Shown piece after piece: positions 25,675 through 35,276 of a stretch of 64,000 nt of DNA. The DNA comes from Vibrio mediterranei (GTDB taxonomy: Bacteria > Pseudomonadota > Gammaproteobacteria > Enterobacterales > Vibrionaceae), in NCBI RefSeq assembly GCF_900088415.1, contig NZ_FLLQ01000009.1:124001-188000 (forward strand), in the 5' to 3' direction. Positions within the stretch are counted from its first letter, which is position 1, and every line of letters starts with the position of its first letter. A program made the position numbers and the translations under genes. The notes under the pieces are model-generated. The model saw nothing but the letters and a program-made list of their open reading frames with translations. It had not been told where the DNA came from and did no database searches.

Positions 25675-26031
25675 ATGATTGAACGCATCCATACGAAAGA
25701 GCGCATGAGCCGCATTGTTAAGCACAACGGTACTATTTACCTATGTGGTCAAGTTTGTGCAGACGCGACGAAAGATATTACAGAGCAGACACAAACCATG
25801 CTCGATAAGGTTGAAGCGTTGCTCTTGGAAGCAGGTAGTGACAAAGAACACATGCTGTCGGCAACTATCTACCTAAAAGACATGCAAGATTTCCAAGCAA
25901 TGAACGCGGTATGGGATGCTTGGGTCCCCGCTGGTTTTGCTCCAGCTCGTGCTTGTGTGACTGGTGATATGGCGCGTGAAGCGTTGTTGGTGGAGATTTC
26001 TGTTATTGCCGCTGAAATTGAGACAAAGTAA
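25675..26031 (+). CDS. RidA/YjgF/YER057c/UK114 family protein
   Basis: This is a small deaminase-fold protein; family members hydrolyse reactive enamines and imines made by PLP enzymes. From the ATG at 25675 it has 118 residues and starts MIERIHTKERMSRIVKHNGT. GQVCADATKDITEQTQ near 31-46 and the C-terminal ARACVTGDMAREALLVEISV, with its substrate-binding Arg, match the YoaB-like subgroup more than RidA proper. An upstream in-frame ATG at 25579 would add 32 residues with no family resemblance. It has its own terminator. Confidence 0.9.
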   Translation: MIERIHTKERMSRIVKHNGTIYLCGQVCADATKDITEQTQTMLDKVEALLLEAGSDKEHMLSATIYLKDMQDFQAMNAVWDAWVPAGFAPARACVTGDMAREALLVEISVIAAEIETK

Positions 26032-26057
26032 GCCAAAAGCTACCCTAAGATGAAACC

Positions 26058-26091
26058 AAAAAGCGAGCCCATATGGGACTCGCTTTTTTAG
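26058..26091 (+). terminator. Terminator between the RidA-like gene and prx-grx
   Basis: AAAAGCGAG-11 nt-CTCGCTTTTTT. A and T runs on both sides mean it can serve both convergent genes. Confidence 0.88.
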
Positions 26092-26114
26092 TGTCTATTT
26101 GAGTATAAGAAACT

Positions 26115-26843
26115 TTAGCCTAGATAAGCTTCTAGTTCTTCGCTACCACCAATGTGTTTACCACCGATAAAGACTTGTGGAACTGTAGTACGGCCAGAGA
26201 TAGCGCGCAGTGTTACCGTTGTTGCATCCTTACCCAGAATGACCTCTTCATATTGCAAGCCGTGGTCAATCAGGTTCTGTTTTGCTTTCATGCAGAACGG
26301 ACAACCAGGTTTACTGAATACTGTGATTGATTCTTGAGTTCGGTAATCAGGAGCAATGTAGCCCAACATAGTATCTGCATCAGAGACTTTGAACGGGTCA
26401 CCTGGCTCGTTTGGTTCGATAAACATTTTTTCTACGATGCCATCTTTCACCAACATGCTGTAGCGCCATGAGCGCTTACCAAAGCCAAGATCGTTTTTCT
26501 CAACCAGCATACCCATGCCTTCAGTGAAGTCACCATTGCCATCTGGGATGAAGGTGATGTTCTCAGCTTCTTGGTCGTTCTTCCAAGCGTTCATTACAAA
26601 TGTATCATTTACAGACACACAAAGAATTTCATCTACGCCATGTTCTTTGAAGACTGGGAACAGTTCATTGTAACGTGGCAAGTGGCTAGAAGAACAGGTT
26701 GGTGTGAAAGCACCCGGCAAGCTGAATACGATAACCGTTTTACCTTTAAAAAGTTCATCAGTGGTTACATTAACCCATGCGTCACCTTGACGAGTTGGAA
26801 ATGTCACTTGAGGAACGGCTTGGCCTTCTTTAGATGCAAACAT
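26115..26843 (-). CDS. Peroxiredoxin 5-glutaredoxin fusion (hybrid glutathione peroxidase)
   Basis: It reduces peroxides with glutathione in one chain. The 242 residues contain a Prx5-type domain (1-165) with peroxidatic Cys50 in PGAFTPTCSSSHLP, a short linker, and a glutaredoxin domain (172-242) with the active site CPFC (Cys181 and Cys184) and TVPQVFIGGKHIGG. Such hybrids were first described in Haemophilus and Chromatium. It is divergent from oxyR, and the OxyR-like site between them suggests peroxide induction. Confidence 0.96.
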   Translation of the reverse strand: MFASKEGQAVPQVTFPTRQGDAWVNVTTDELFKGKTVIVFSLPGAFTPTCSSSHLPRYNELFPVFKEHGVDEILCVSVNDTFVMNAWKNDQEAENITFIPDGNGDFTEGMGMLVEKNDLGFGKRSWRYSMLVKDGIVEKMFIEPNEPGDPFKVSDADTMLGYIAPDYRTQESITVFSKPGCPFCMKAKQNLIDHGLQYEEVILGKDATTVTLRAISGRTTVPQVFIGGKHIGGSEELEAYLG

Positions 26844-26956
26844 AATCTTGTCCTTATGGAATCTTAAATTCGATTAACTTGAAAATCTCTGTGAGCTTAG
26901 CGCTTACTGCTGTGCTTCGTTGAGACCATTATCAAAAAAATGGATTGATAGTTCTA

Positions 26957-26993
26957 ATCGTTTATTGTTATGGTATCGATAGCTATATTCTAT
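26957..26993. promoter_or_regulatory. OxyR binding site between prx-grx and oxyR
   Basis: The OxyR consensus is two ATAG-N7-CTAT units separated by 7 bases. 26979-26993 reads ATAG-CTATATT-CTAT, a perfect unit. 7 bases upstream, 26957-26971 reads ATCG-TTTATTG-TTAT, one mismatch in each half. It lies just before the oxyR start and about 115 bp upstream of prx-grx. Confidence 0.85.
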
Positions 26994-27004
26994 CGGAGTC
27001 AGCA

Positions 27005-27889
27005 ATGAACATTCGCGATTTTGAGTACCTCGTCGCTCTAGCGGAACACAAGCATTTTCGTAAGGCTGCTGAGGCATGTTTTGTCAGTCAGCCGACCTTA
27101 AGTGGTCAAATTCGTAAACTCGAAGATGAAATTGGCACCTCACTGCTCGAACGCAGCAGTCGAAGAGTGTTATTCACTGATGCAGGTCTGCAGTTGGTGG
27201 AGCAGGCTAAGCGTGTGTTAAAAGAAGTGAAAACGTTTCGTGAGATGGCGGCAGGGCAGAGCGGTGAAATGACTGGGCCTATGCACATTGGTTTCATTCC
27301 CACAGTTGGACCTTATTTACTTCCTAAAATCATCCCTAAGCTGAAAGATGCATTTCCGGAGCTAGAGCTTTATTTGCATGAAGCGCAAACTCATCAGTTA
27401 GTAAGACAGTTGGAAGAAGGTAAATTGGATTGTTTAGTTCTGGCTTCGGTACCAGAAACAGCACCTTTTAAAGAAATTGAAGTGTATAACGAGCCAATGA
27501 GTGTGGCTGTACCTTGTGATCACGAATGGGCCAACAAGGACCAGATCGAAATGGCAGAGTTGAATGGCCAGACCGTACTCTCATTAGGCGATGGACACTG
27601 TTTACGCGACCAGGCATTAGGCTTCTGTTTTGCTGCCGGCGCTCGGGATGACGAGCGTTTTAAGGCGACGAGCCTTGAGACTCTACGAAATATGGTGGCA
27701 GCGGGCGCAGGTATTACTTTATTGCCAGAGCTCTCCTTACCGACAGAAAAAGTGAAAGATGGTGTTTGTTATGTGACTGCCATTAATCCAACGCCTTCTC
27801 GAAGTATTGTCCTTGCTTATCGACCAGGTTCGCCGCTTCGCGCAAGGTTTGAAAAGTTGGCTAAGGCGATTACCGAGTATTTAAGCTAA
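27005..27889 (+). CDS. oxyR: Hydrogen peroxide sensor OxyR (LysR family)
   Basis: OxyR activates antioxidant genes when a disulfide forms between two cysteines. From the ATG at 27005 (MNIRDFEYLVALAEHKHFRK) it has 294 residues. The LysR helix-turn-helix is at about 17-37, and the redox pair is present exactly at Cys199 and Cys208 (GDGHCLRDQALGFCF). A longer frame to 26945 runs through the OxyR site and is rejected. Position beside argH resembles E. coli, where oxyR and the sRNA oxyS lie next to argH. Confidence 0.97.
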   Translation: MNIRDFEYLVALAEHKHFRKAAEACFVSQPTLSGQIRKLEDEIGTSLLERSSRRVLFTDAGLQLVEQAKRVLKEVKTFREMAAGQSGEMTGPMHIGFIPTVGPYLLPKIIPKLKDAFPELELYLHEAQTHQLVRQLEEGKLDCLVLASVPETAPFKEIEVYNEPMSVAVPCDHEWANKDQIEMAELNGQTVLSLGDGHCLRDQALGFCFAAGARDDERFKATSLETLRNMVAAGAGITLLPELSLPTEKVKDGVCYVTAINPTPSRSIVLAYRPGSPLRARFEKLAKAITEYLS

Positions 27890-27942
27890 CGATCAGGCTA
27901 GCTGTGTTGATACTGCTAAAAATGGCAACTCTCAGATATTAT

Positions 27943-27967
27943 AAAGGGGCGTAAACGCCCCTTTTTT
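27943..27967. terminator. Terminator between oxyR and mrcA
   Basis: AAAGGGGCG-TAAA-CGCCCCTTTTTT, shared by the convergent genes. Confidence 0.92.
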
Positions 27968-27985
27968 CTTATTCATCGTTCAAAC

Positions 27986-30634
27986 TTAGAACAGACTATC
28001 GCCACCCGATTCATCGCTTGAATATAAGGTGTCAGTGAGGCTGTCTTGGACATACTCTTTTGGTTCGGTACCAATTTTGAAGTATTCAAACATGGTAGAA
28101 CCATCGGTCTTATTGGTTAGCATTCCTGAATCACGATCAATACGAACACGAGTAATGTCATTCGGGATTTGCTTCGCTTGTTGAGGGTGACCTTCTAAAG
28201 CAACATGCATAAAATCAACCCAAGCTGGTTGCGCAGTCTTAGCACCAGCTTCTGCGCCAGTAATTTGGTTTTTACCTAAGTTCGGGTTTGCTGTGGTGCG
28301 ACCTAGCTTACGCTGGTGGTCATCAAAGCCAACCCACGCAGTGGCAACAATACCTGGACCATAACCGTTGTACCATGCATCTTTCGAGTCATTAGTCGTA
28401 CCGGTTTTACCACCGATATCACGACGCTTGAGTTTCTGAGCTCGCCAACCAGTGCCGTTCCAGCCAGTGCCTTCTCGCCAGTTACCGCCACCCCAGACGT
28501 TGCTGTAGAGCATTTCTCGAGTTAAGAACGCAGTTTGTTCTGACAGAACTTTTGGCGCATAGCGTGGTTCGTCCGAGTTCATGTCCTCCTCATTGAACTG
28601 AGCAATGTCGACTGGTGTAAGCTCTGTCGCGTTTGTCGCTTCTTCAATGCTTGGTGCTGCACTGTCATCATTGCTTGCACTGTTCATTTCAGGTGCTTGC
28701 ATTTGTGGACAGTCTTGGTGGCACACTACTTTTGGATTCGCTTCGAACTCTACCTTACCAAATGGGTCCTCAACCTTACTGATGTAATAAGGCTCTACAT
28801 AGTAACCACCATTGGCAAATACTGAGAAACCTTGTGCCATCTGGACAGGTGTCAAACTACCTGCACCTAAAGCAATCGTTTCTGAACGTGGTAGCTTCGA
28901 TTTATCAAAGCCAAAACGAGTCAGGTAATCACGAGTTTCATCTAAACCAACTTCACGTAGCACTCGTACAGCCATGACGTTCTTAGATTGTGCTAGACCA
29001 ATTCTTAGACGAGTAGGGCCAGTATAGGTCGGTGGTGAGTTTTTCGGGCGCCATGCGGTACCTGCACTCTTGTCCCATTTGTTGATTGGGGCATCATTGA
29101 CTAGGCTTGCCAGTGTCATCCCTTTATCCAATGCAGCGGCATAGATAAATGGTTTGATACTAGAACCTACTTGTCTTACTGACTGAGTAGCGCGGTTAAA
29201 CTTGCTGTGAACAAAGTTAAAACCACCAACTAGAGAAAGCACAGCACCATTTTCAGGGTTGATAGCGACGAAAGCAGTATTTGCATTCGGAACCTGGCTT
29301 AAACGCCACGTAATCGCTACGGGTTCTGGTATCTCGCCTTCCTCGGTTTGTACTTCTTTATCTTCAGGAGCCACATCTGGTGTACCGTCTAAATCGGCAG
29401 CGCGTACCCAAATTTGCTGACCAACCGCTACGATATCTGACGCTGTTTTAGGTGCATCGCCTTGACGGTCATCGGTTCTAAACTTACGTGCCCATTTCAT
29501 GTTGTCCCAATCAATGGTTTGCTCGCCGTAGCTCTTAACGTATACCGTAGCTGTTTTACCTTCGACCTTCTCAACAACGGCTGGGCGTAGCTCGCCATAT
29601 GTTGGCTGGCTGCGAAGATGTTTGGCGATCTCTTCTTGGCTCATCGCTGTTTGGTCTGGTTTCCAAAGTACTTTTTCAGCACCGCGATAGCCGTGACGTT
29701 CATCGTAGCTAAGTAAGTTTTTGATGGCAGCAATATGAGCCGCTTTTTGCAGCTTAGAGTCAACGGTTGTGGTGATGCGCATACCAGATTCATACGCGGC
29801 TTCACCATAGCGACTTACCATCCAAGCGCGAGCGATTTCTGCTACATAAGGTGCGCTGAGTTCGATCTCTGCACCATGATATTGAGAAATAATAGGTTCG
29901 GCACGAGCTTCATCAAATTGCGCTTGAGTGATGTACTTCTCTGACAACATACGAGAGAGCACCACGTTGCGGCGCTGCGTTGCACGCTCGACCGAATAGA
30001 TCGGGTTCATTGTTGATGGCGCTTTAGGCAAACCAGCCAGCACGGCAATTTCACTTAGCGTTAGATCTTTAAGGTCGCGTCCAAAATAAGCTTGTGCTGC
30101 TGCACCAAAGCCGTATGAGCGATAACCTAGGAAGATTTTATTGACGTACAACTCCATGATCTCTTGCTTGCTTAGCAATTGCTCAATGTGTACCGCAATA
30201 AAGATTTCTTTAATTTTACGCATGACCTTCTTCTCGTTAGATAAGAAGAAGTTACGAGCTAACTGTTGGGTAATGGTACTCGCACCTTGAGACGCGCTAC
30301 CAGAAGCAATGACGGCTACTGCAGCACGTGTAATACCAATTGGGTCAAAACCATAGTGGTCGTAGTAGCGACTGTCTTCCGTCGCAATCAGCGCATCGAT
30401 AAGCTCTTGAGGGATCTCATCGTAAGATATTGGAATACGACGCTTTTCGCCAAACTGTGCGATCAACTTCCCATCTTGGCTAAACACCTGCATTGGAGTT
30501 TGTAGCTGTACATCTTTTAACGTTGCAACGTCGGGTAACTCAGGTTTTACGTAGTAGTAAAACCCGAAGATGGTACCGACTCCAAGCAGCATGCAAATCA
30601 ATGCAAAAACCAACAGTCTCTTTATGAACTTCAC
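27986..30634 (-). CDS. mrcA: Penicillin-binding protein 1A
   Basis: It is a bifunctional class A PBP that polymerises and cross-links peptidoglycan in the cell envelope. The 882-residue protein has a membrane anchor at about 8-28, a GT51 glycosyltransferase domain (ATEDSRYYDHYGFDP near 86, GASTITQQLARN near 117), an OB-like insertion, and a transpeptidase domain with SxxK (SSIKPF), SxN (QSKNVMAV) and KTG (GGKTGTTND) boxes. It is divergent from pilM, as mrcA is from hofM in E. coli. Confidence 0.97.
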   Translation of the reverse strand: MKFIKRLLVFALICMLLGVGTIFGFYYYVKPELPDVATLKDVQLQTPMQVFSQDGKLIAQFGEKRRIPISYDEIPQELIDALIATEDSRYYDHYGFDPIGITRAAVAVIASGSASQGASTITQQLARNFFLSNEKKVMRKIKEIFIAVHIEQLLSKQEIMELYVNKIFLGYRSYGFGAAAQAYFGRDLKDLTLSEIAVLAGLPKAPSTMNPIYSVERATQRRNVVLSRMLSEKYITQAQFDEARAEPIISQYHGAEIELSAPYVAEIARAWMVSRYGEAAYESGMRITTTVDSKLQKAAHIAAIKNLLSYDERHGYRGAEKVLWKPDQTAMSQEEIAKHLRSQPTYGELRPAVVEKVEGKTATVYVKSYGEQTIDWDNMKWARKFRTDDRQGDAPKTASDIVAVGQQIWVRAADLDGTPDVAPEDKEVQTEEGEIPEPVAITWRLSQVPNANTAFVAINPENGAVLSLVGGFNFVHSKFNRATQSVRQVGSSIKPFIYAAALDKGMTLASLVNDAPINKWDKSAGTAWRPKNSPPTYTGPTRLRIGLAQSKNVMAVRVLREVGLDETRDYLTRFGFDKSKLPRSETIALGAGSLTPVQMAQGFSVFANGGYYVEPYYISKVEDPFGKVEFEANPKVVCHQDCPQMQAPEMNSASNDDSAAPSIEEATNATELTPVDIAQFNEEDMNSDEPRYAPKVLSEQTAFLTREMLYSNVWGGGNWREGTGWNGTGWRAQKLKRRDIGGKTGTTNDSKDAWYNGYGPGIVATAWVGFDDHQRKLGRTTANPNLGKNQITGAEAGAKTAQPAWVDFMHVALEGHPQQAKQIPNDITRVRIDRDSGMLTNKTDGSTMFEYFKIGTEPKEYVQDSLTDTLYSSDESGGDSLF

Positions 30635-30780
30635 CGGAGATTCCCTGATTAATTAAGGTTATGGGTAGGCAATTACTTGTACTCTAGACCAAAAATTTAC
30701 CTATTAGGGTTAATTAACGCTTATTTGAGCGTCGATCTCAACCTTTTCACGTTGTTAATGCATTCGTTGAGGTTATTTAA

Positions 30781-31764
30781 ATGGCAAGAAAATGGATTAC
30801 AGGTATCGATATCGGTCATCACAGTACGAAAGCAGTCGTGCTGACGTATGAAGGTTCTGACATCAAAATTGTAAACCAACTAGAGCTTAATGGTTGCGCC
30901 GCCATTTTCGCTGATCCCTATACGCTCAAACATCAAGAAACTGTTAAGAAACTTAAAATTCTCCGAAAGATCGTGCCCATTTTCCGTAAACAGGCAGCCA
31001 TAGCGATTCCAGAAAGTACTGTGGTGAGTAAAGTGATTAACTTGGACGCTAGACTTGTTAATGATGAACTTGAGTACGCCGTTCACCAAGCAATGAGCTA
31101 TCAAACGCCGTATGATTCAGAGGCTTTAGCGATTGACTATGTCGCTGTGCCACCCCAAAACGAGCCACATCCCAATCAAGAGACAGCAGCCTATCAAGTT
31201 CATGTAGCGCGTCACAATATCATTGATAATTGGACTCAAGTAGTCAAAGCACTTGGTTTTAAACCACAACTGATTAGCACTAATATTCATGCGTTGCGCA
31301 GTGTTCAGAAGCTAGTGTTGACGACCTACCCACAGTTCAGTAATTGGGTGTTACTAGATGTAGGACAGACCAATGTGTCATTACTGCCGCCGCTTCAACT
31401 GCCTTTAGAGCTGCACAAAGCTTGGAGCATAACGTGCGATCAAGATGCTCATCTCACTATTCAAGCGCCTTATAACTCCGCTATTTCAACGCAGTTTGGG
31501 TCCGTACTGCATAAAGTGAGTGCGCAATTACAATTATTCCGTTCCATGCTTGAAGAACATCAAGTTGGAGGGCTGATCCTTACCGGAGGTCATATTCAAG
31601 ACAGCGATGTGGTGGACTTGATTACCACCCGCACCAATATGAGCGTTGAGTGCATCAGTGACTATCTCACCTCGCTGAGTGATAACCAATATAAATTAGG
31701 CTGTGCTTATGCTACGGCGTTGGGCATCGCGCTTAACGCGATTCACTGGACTCAGGAGCACTAA
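30781..31764 (+). CDS. pilM: Type IV pilus assembly protein PilM
   Basis: PilM is the cytoplasmic actin-like ATPase that links the PilNO inner-membrane complex to the pilus motor. The 327-residue protein has actin-fold phosphate loops at its N-terminus (TGIDIGHHSTKAVVL, about 7-21) and centrally (VLLDVGQTNVSLL, near 195). It is the first gene of pilMNOPQ. In vibrios this operon supports the chitin-induced competence pilus and MSHA. The stop TAA abuts the pilN ATG. Confidence 0.93.
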   Translation: MARKWITGIDIGHHSTKAVVLTYEGSDIKIVNQLELNGCAAIFADPYTLKHQETVKKLKILRKIVPIFRKQAAIAIPESTVVSKVINLDARLVNDELEYAVHQAMSYQTPYDSEALAIDYVAVPPQNEPHPNQETAAYQVHVARHNIIDNWTQVVKALGFKPQLISTNIHALRSVQKLVLTTYPQFSNWVLLDVGQTNVSLLPPLQLPLELHKAWSITCDQDAHLTIQAPYNSAISTQFGSVLHKVSAQLQLFRSMLEEHQVGGLILTGGHIQDSDVVDLITTRTNMSVECISDYLTSLSDNQYKLGCAYATALGIALNAIHWTQEH

Positions 31765-32358
31765 ATGTCAGTGATTAATTTACTGCCTTGGCGTGAGCAG
31801 CAGCGTCGTCATCACCGACAGCGCTTTGTAATATTGATCATCACTGCTGTATTAGGTGGCTACTTTATTTCTACATTGGCGCTGCACCATTTCGAGTCGG
31901 AGGTGGCGATTCAGAATCAGCGTGTTGTCTATCTTCAAAAGGCTATCACTGAGCAAAGGCTGCGGATGAATCAGCTATCGGATGTAACCACTCAATACGA
32001 AAATCTTCTGCAGCGTCTAGAGTTGGTGCAAACACTGCAAGCGGAGCGGGGAAAAACAACAGCAGTAATGAATCTGATTCCAGCCCTGATTCCTCAAGGT
32101 GTGTACATCGATAAGATTCGTATGCGAGGACAGCGCTTTAAATTGTTTGGAATCAGTGAAAATACAGCGCTGCTGGCCGAAATGTTGGAACGATTTGAAC
32201 AGGAACCCACCGTTAGTTATGTCGAAATTCACTCTATTGTTCATGGGCGTCAGCGGTTTGATAAAAGCTACCAAGCATTTGAACTTTCGTTTCAAGTATC
32301 TCTGAGTACTTTGTTGCCGCCAGCACTAAAGATATTTCAGTCGAAAGAAGTGGGGTAA
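31765..32358 (+). CDS. pilN: Type IV pilus assembly protein PilN
   Basis: PilN is the bitopic inner-membrane alignment protein. The 197-residue protein begins with the conserved cytoplasmic tail MSVINLLPWREQQRRHHRQR, whose INLLPWR motif inserts into PilM. A single span lies at about 21-40, followed by a periplasmic coiled coil (about 42-90) and a ferredoxin-like domain. It is translationally adjacent to pilM (0 bp) and six bases before pilO. Confidence 0.95.
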   Translation: MSVINLLPWREQQRRHHRQRFVILIITAVLGGYFISTLALHHFESEVAIQNQRVVYLQKAITEQRLRMNQLSDVTTQYENLLQRLELVQTLQAERGKTTAVMNLIPALIPQGVYIDKIRMRGQRFKLFGISENTALLAEMLERFEQEPTVSYVEIHSIVHGRQRFDKSYQAFELSFQVSLSTLLPPALKIFQSKEVG

Positions 32359-32364
32359 CGACAA

Positions 32365-32961
32365 GTGTTGGACTTTGAACTGGATGACATAAAAGATTGG
32401 CCATTTAACTACCAGCTTATTATCGGCCTATTGGTTTTCATGTCATCGAGTTATGCATGGTTTTGGTTTTCAACAAAGTCTAATTCTGATGAGTTAGAAC
32501 GAGCTGTGCAGTTGGAACAACGGTTAAAACTAGAGCTAAAAACAGTAGTTGCGCAAACGGCGAACCTACCTAATAAAAAGCAGCAACTTGAGCTGGTGAG
32601 AAGTCGCTATCAACGGTTACTTCATTTACTACCAGTTCAACAAGAACTCGCGACACTACTTGCCGGTGTCAACCAAGAAGGGCTGCACAACCAACTCACT
32701 TTCACTCGAATTGACTGGGGCAAGCGCGCTTCGGAGCACTTTCTCTATAAGCTGCCAATAAATATAGAACTCACCGGGAATTACAACGACATTGGTCACT
32801 TTAGTCAGGCCATTGCCGAGTTGTCTCGAATGGTGCTTATCGAAGATGCTGAGTGGCAGCGAGTGAGTCAGGAAAGCAGTGTATTACATTTCCGAGTTCA
32901 AGCTGCAACCTATCAACTGCATGAGGATTTTGGGGAGAAAGGTGATGCTGGTAAGAATTAG
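32365..32961 (+). CDS. pilO: Type IV pilus assembly protein PilO
   Basis: PilO pairs with PilN in the inner-membrane alignment complex and contacts PilP. It is 198 residues with a GTG start preceded by GGGGT. A membrane span lies at about 16-34 (LIIGLLVFMSSSYAWFWF), then a coiled coil rich in E/K/Q/L (about 40-85), then a ferredoxin-like fold. Its 3' end overlaps pilP by 17 bp. Confidence 0.93.
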   Translation: MLDFELDDIKDWPFNYQLIIGLLVFMSSSYAWFWFSTKSNSDELERAVQLEQRLKLELKTVVAQTANLPNKKQQLELVRSRYQRLLHLLPVQQELATLLAGVNQEGLHNQLTFTRIDWGKRASEHFLYKLPINIELTGNYNDIGHFSQAIAELSRMVLIEDAEWQRVSQESSVLHFRVQAATYQLHEDFGEKGDAGKN

Positions 32962-33457
32962 TTTGATGCTTATCAGCACCTCAGTGTTAATGGGTTGTCG
33001 AGCAAAACAGGACCCATTGAACGAGTTCGTCACTCAGGTGTTGCGAGAGGCGAAAACAACACAAGCAGATATGCCGCTTTTCTCTACTATCGAGGTCATT
33101 AAGTTTACGCCCACAAATCGGAACTCGCCTTTTGACTTGCCTGCAATGATTCAGAATCACTCTCAATCTGTGGCCAACTTATCTTGCTGGCAGCCTAAGA
33201 GCCGTAGCAAAGTGCCTTTAGAGCGTTACTCGCTTAATGATATGCAATTGAAAGGAGTGATGGGGAAAGGGGAGCAGCGCAGAGGAGTTGTGGCTTTACC
33301 TATAAAACGAATAGTGACAGTGAGCGCGGGACAATACATAGGTGAAAACAGCGGCCTAATTAAACAGATAACAGCAGATAAGCTAATTATTCATGAGACG
33401 CTTCCCGATGGATTAGGGTGTTGGCGTCAACGGCAAATCACATTGGTACTGAAGTAA
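32945..33457 (+). CDS. pilP: Type IV pilus lipoprotein PilP
   Basis: PilP is the inner-membrane lipoprotein that joins PilNO to the PilQ secretin. From the ATG at 32945, preceded by GGAGAAAGG, it has 170 residues and a lipoprotein signal with lipobox LMGC (cysteine at residue 18). The C-terminal beta-sandwich (LKGVMGKGEQRRGVVAL onward) binds the secretin N0/N1 domains. A longer frame from 32879 would hide the signal sequence. Its stop TAA overlaps the pilQ ATG by one base. Confidence 0.94.
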   Translation: MLVRISLMLISTSVLMGCRAKQDPLNEFVTQVLREAKTTQADMPLFSTIEVIKFTPTNRNSPFDLPAMIQNHSQSVANLSCWQPKSRSKVPLERYSLNDMQLKGVMGKGEQRRGVVALPIKRIVTVSAGQYIGENSGLIKQITADKLIIHETLPDGLGCWRQRQITLVLK

Positions 33458-35166
33458 TGGAGATACAAATAGTGACGAGAAAAATGTTGTCCATTTGGAG
33501 GTGGGCATTCTATTTGTGGGCGTTGTTCATCAGTACTGATTTGATTGCCATTCCCCAAACTAATCAACTTGTTGATGTCTCATTTGAACTGGATAAACAG
33601 AAGCGTGCAGTAGTCGTTATTGAGCTTTCTCATGCTGGCAGTGTTGTGGATATTAGCGCCGAGTCGCAAGGAATAAATATTGTGGTAAAGCAAACCCAAA
33701 TCGCGTCAGACAAGCTAGCGATTTTGGATGTAACGGATTTTTCTACCGCAGTGAATCAGATAGAACTATTTGATGACAGCCCCGATGTTCGGATCTTTGT
33801 CGAGGCGGCCACGGCAGTTCAATATCAATATACGATGCATGGTAAACAACTGAAAGTGACAATTTTACCTCTGCCTCAGCAACAAAGTGATGAACAAAAA
33901 CTGTTTGGTAGTCATAGTGGCAAGCTTACTTCAATCAATTTCCAAGACATTCCTGTGCGCAGTGTATTGCAGCTTCTGGCTGACTATAACCACTTTAATT
34001 TAGTGGCATCCGATAGTGTCCAAGGCAACTTAACCCTACGTTTAGATGGTGTGCCATGGACGGAAGTCCTCGACATTATCCTGCGAGTAAAAGGGTTAGA
34101 TAAACGGGTAAAGGGCAACATCATCTTAGTGGCTCCTAAAGCAGAGCTGGATTTGCAAGAGAAGCAAGCGTTAGAAAAGAGTCGCTTGGCCGAGCAAATT
34201 GGTCAACTTAAATCGGAAATCATTAACATTAACTATGCTAAAGCGGCGGATGTAGCGGCCATGATTGGTGGAGATAGTGATGTCAGTATGTTATCTGAAC
34301 GAGGTTCGGTTGCTATCGATGAGCGCACCAACGCCTTATTGGTGCGAGAACTGCCTGAAAATCTTCGCGTGATTAAAGAGATTATTGCCTCACTCGATAT
34401 ACCCGTGAAACAGGTACAAATTGAAGCGCGAGTGGTCACTATCAAAGAGGGTAATATTGAAGAGTTGGGGATACGATGGGGTTATACATCGATAAATGGT
34501 GACACCACGATCGGCAGTACGATAGAAGGTAACCTTGCTTCGTCTGGCATCGGTGGAGGAGAGGTGGACATTGAGGACTTCCTTAATGTTAACTTGGGGG
34601 CGCTGTCTGACAATGCCGCCAGTATCGCATTTCAAGTAGCAAGCCTCGGGTCAAATACATTACTTGATCTAGAGTTGTCCGCATTACAAAGTGAATCGAA
34701 AGCCGAAATCATATCCAGTCCACGTCTTATCACTACCAATAAAAAGTCTGCTTATATAGAGCAGGGAACAGAGATTCCTTATTTGAAATCGACATCGAGT
34801 GGAGCGACAGCGGTTGAGTTTAAAAAAGCGGTGCTTTCTTTGACGGTGACTCCGCAGATCACACCCGACAATCGCCTTATTCTCGACTTAGATGTGACTC
34901 AAGACAGGGTTGGAGAAGTGTTGAAAACTTTAGAGGGTGAAACAGTGGCGATTGATACTCAAAGGATAGGAACTCAAGTTCTGGTTAACGATGGTGAAAC
35001 TGTAGTGTTAGGCGGTATTTTTCAACATGCCATGACCAGCAAGGTAGATAAAGTGCCACTTCTTGGTGATATTCCGGGGTTGGGGGCATTATTTAGACGA
35101 ACCTATGAAAACATCGGTAAGAATGAGTTACTGATCTTCGTAACTCCTAAGATTATTACTCAGTAA
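33457..35166 (+). CDS. pilQ: Type IV pilus secretin PilQ
   Basis: PilQ forms the outer-membrane ring through which the pilus and, in competent vibrios, incoming DNA pass. From the ATG at 33457 it is 569 residues with a hydrophobic signal (about 9-30), one AMIN domain (about 40-130), an STN/N0 domain (KLTSINFQDIPVRSVLQLL near 152), an N1 domain, and the secretin core with the signature VPLLGDIPGLGALFRRT near 540. It is shorter than the Pseudomonas and Neisseria proteins, with only one AMIN domain. It is the last gene of pilMNOPQ. Confidence 0.96.
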   Translation: MEIQIVTRKMLSIWRWAFYLWALFISTDLIAIPQTNQLVDVSFELDKQKRAVVVIELSHAGSVVDISAESQGINIVVKQTQIASDKLAILDVTDFSTAVNQIELFDDSPDVRIFVEAATAVQYQYTMHGKQLKVTILPLPQQQSDEQKLFGSHSGKLTSINFQDIPVRSVLQLLADYNHFNLVASDSVQGNLTLRLDGVPWTEVLDIILRVKGLDKRVKGNIILVAPKAELDLQEKQALEKSRLAEQIGQLKSEIININYAKAADVAAMIGGDSDVSMLSERGSVAIDERTNALLVRELPENLRVIKEIIASLDIPVKQVQIEARVVTIKEGNIEELGIRWGYTSINGDTTIGSTIEGNLASSGIGGGEVDIEDFLNVNLGALSDNAASIAFQVASLGSNTLLDLELSALQSESKAEIISSPRLITTNKKSAYIEQGTEIPYLKSTSSGATAVEFKKAVLSLTVTPQITPDNRLILDLDVTQDRVGEVLKTLEGETVAIDTQRIGTQVLVNDGETVVLGGIFQHAMTSKVDKVPLLGDIPGLGALFRRTYENIGKNELLIFVTPKIITQ

Positions 35167-35276
35167 CTATCTGTAAAGTATCAAATAATTCAAAAGGACT
35201 AAAAATAAAGTTGCATTCAAGGCACCTTACCTTGATAATTTCGGGTCTTATCACGACTTATCTGTGAGGAATTGGT

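Noticed and set aside
27005..27889. Longer OxyR starting at 26945
   Set aside because: The extension crosses the OxyR-binding site and adds residues before the conserved MNIRDFEYLVALAE start.
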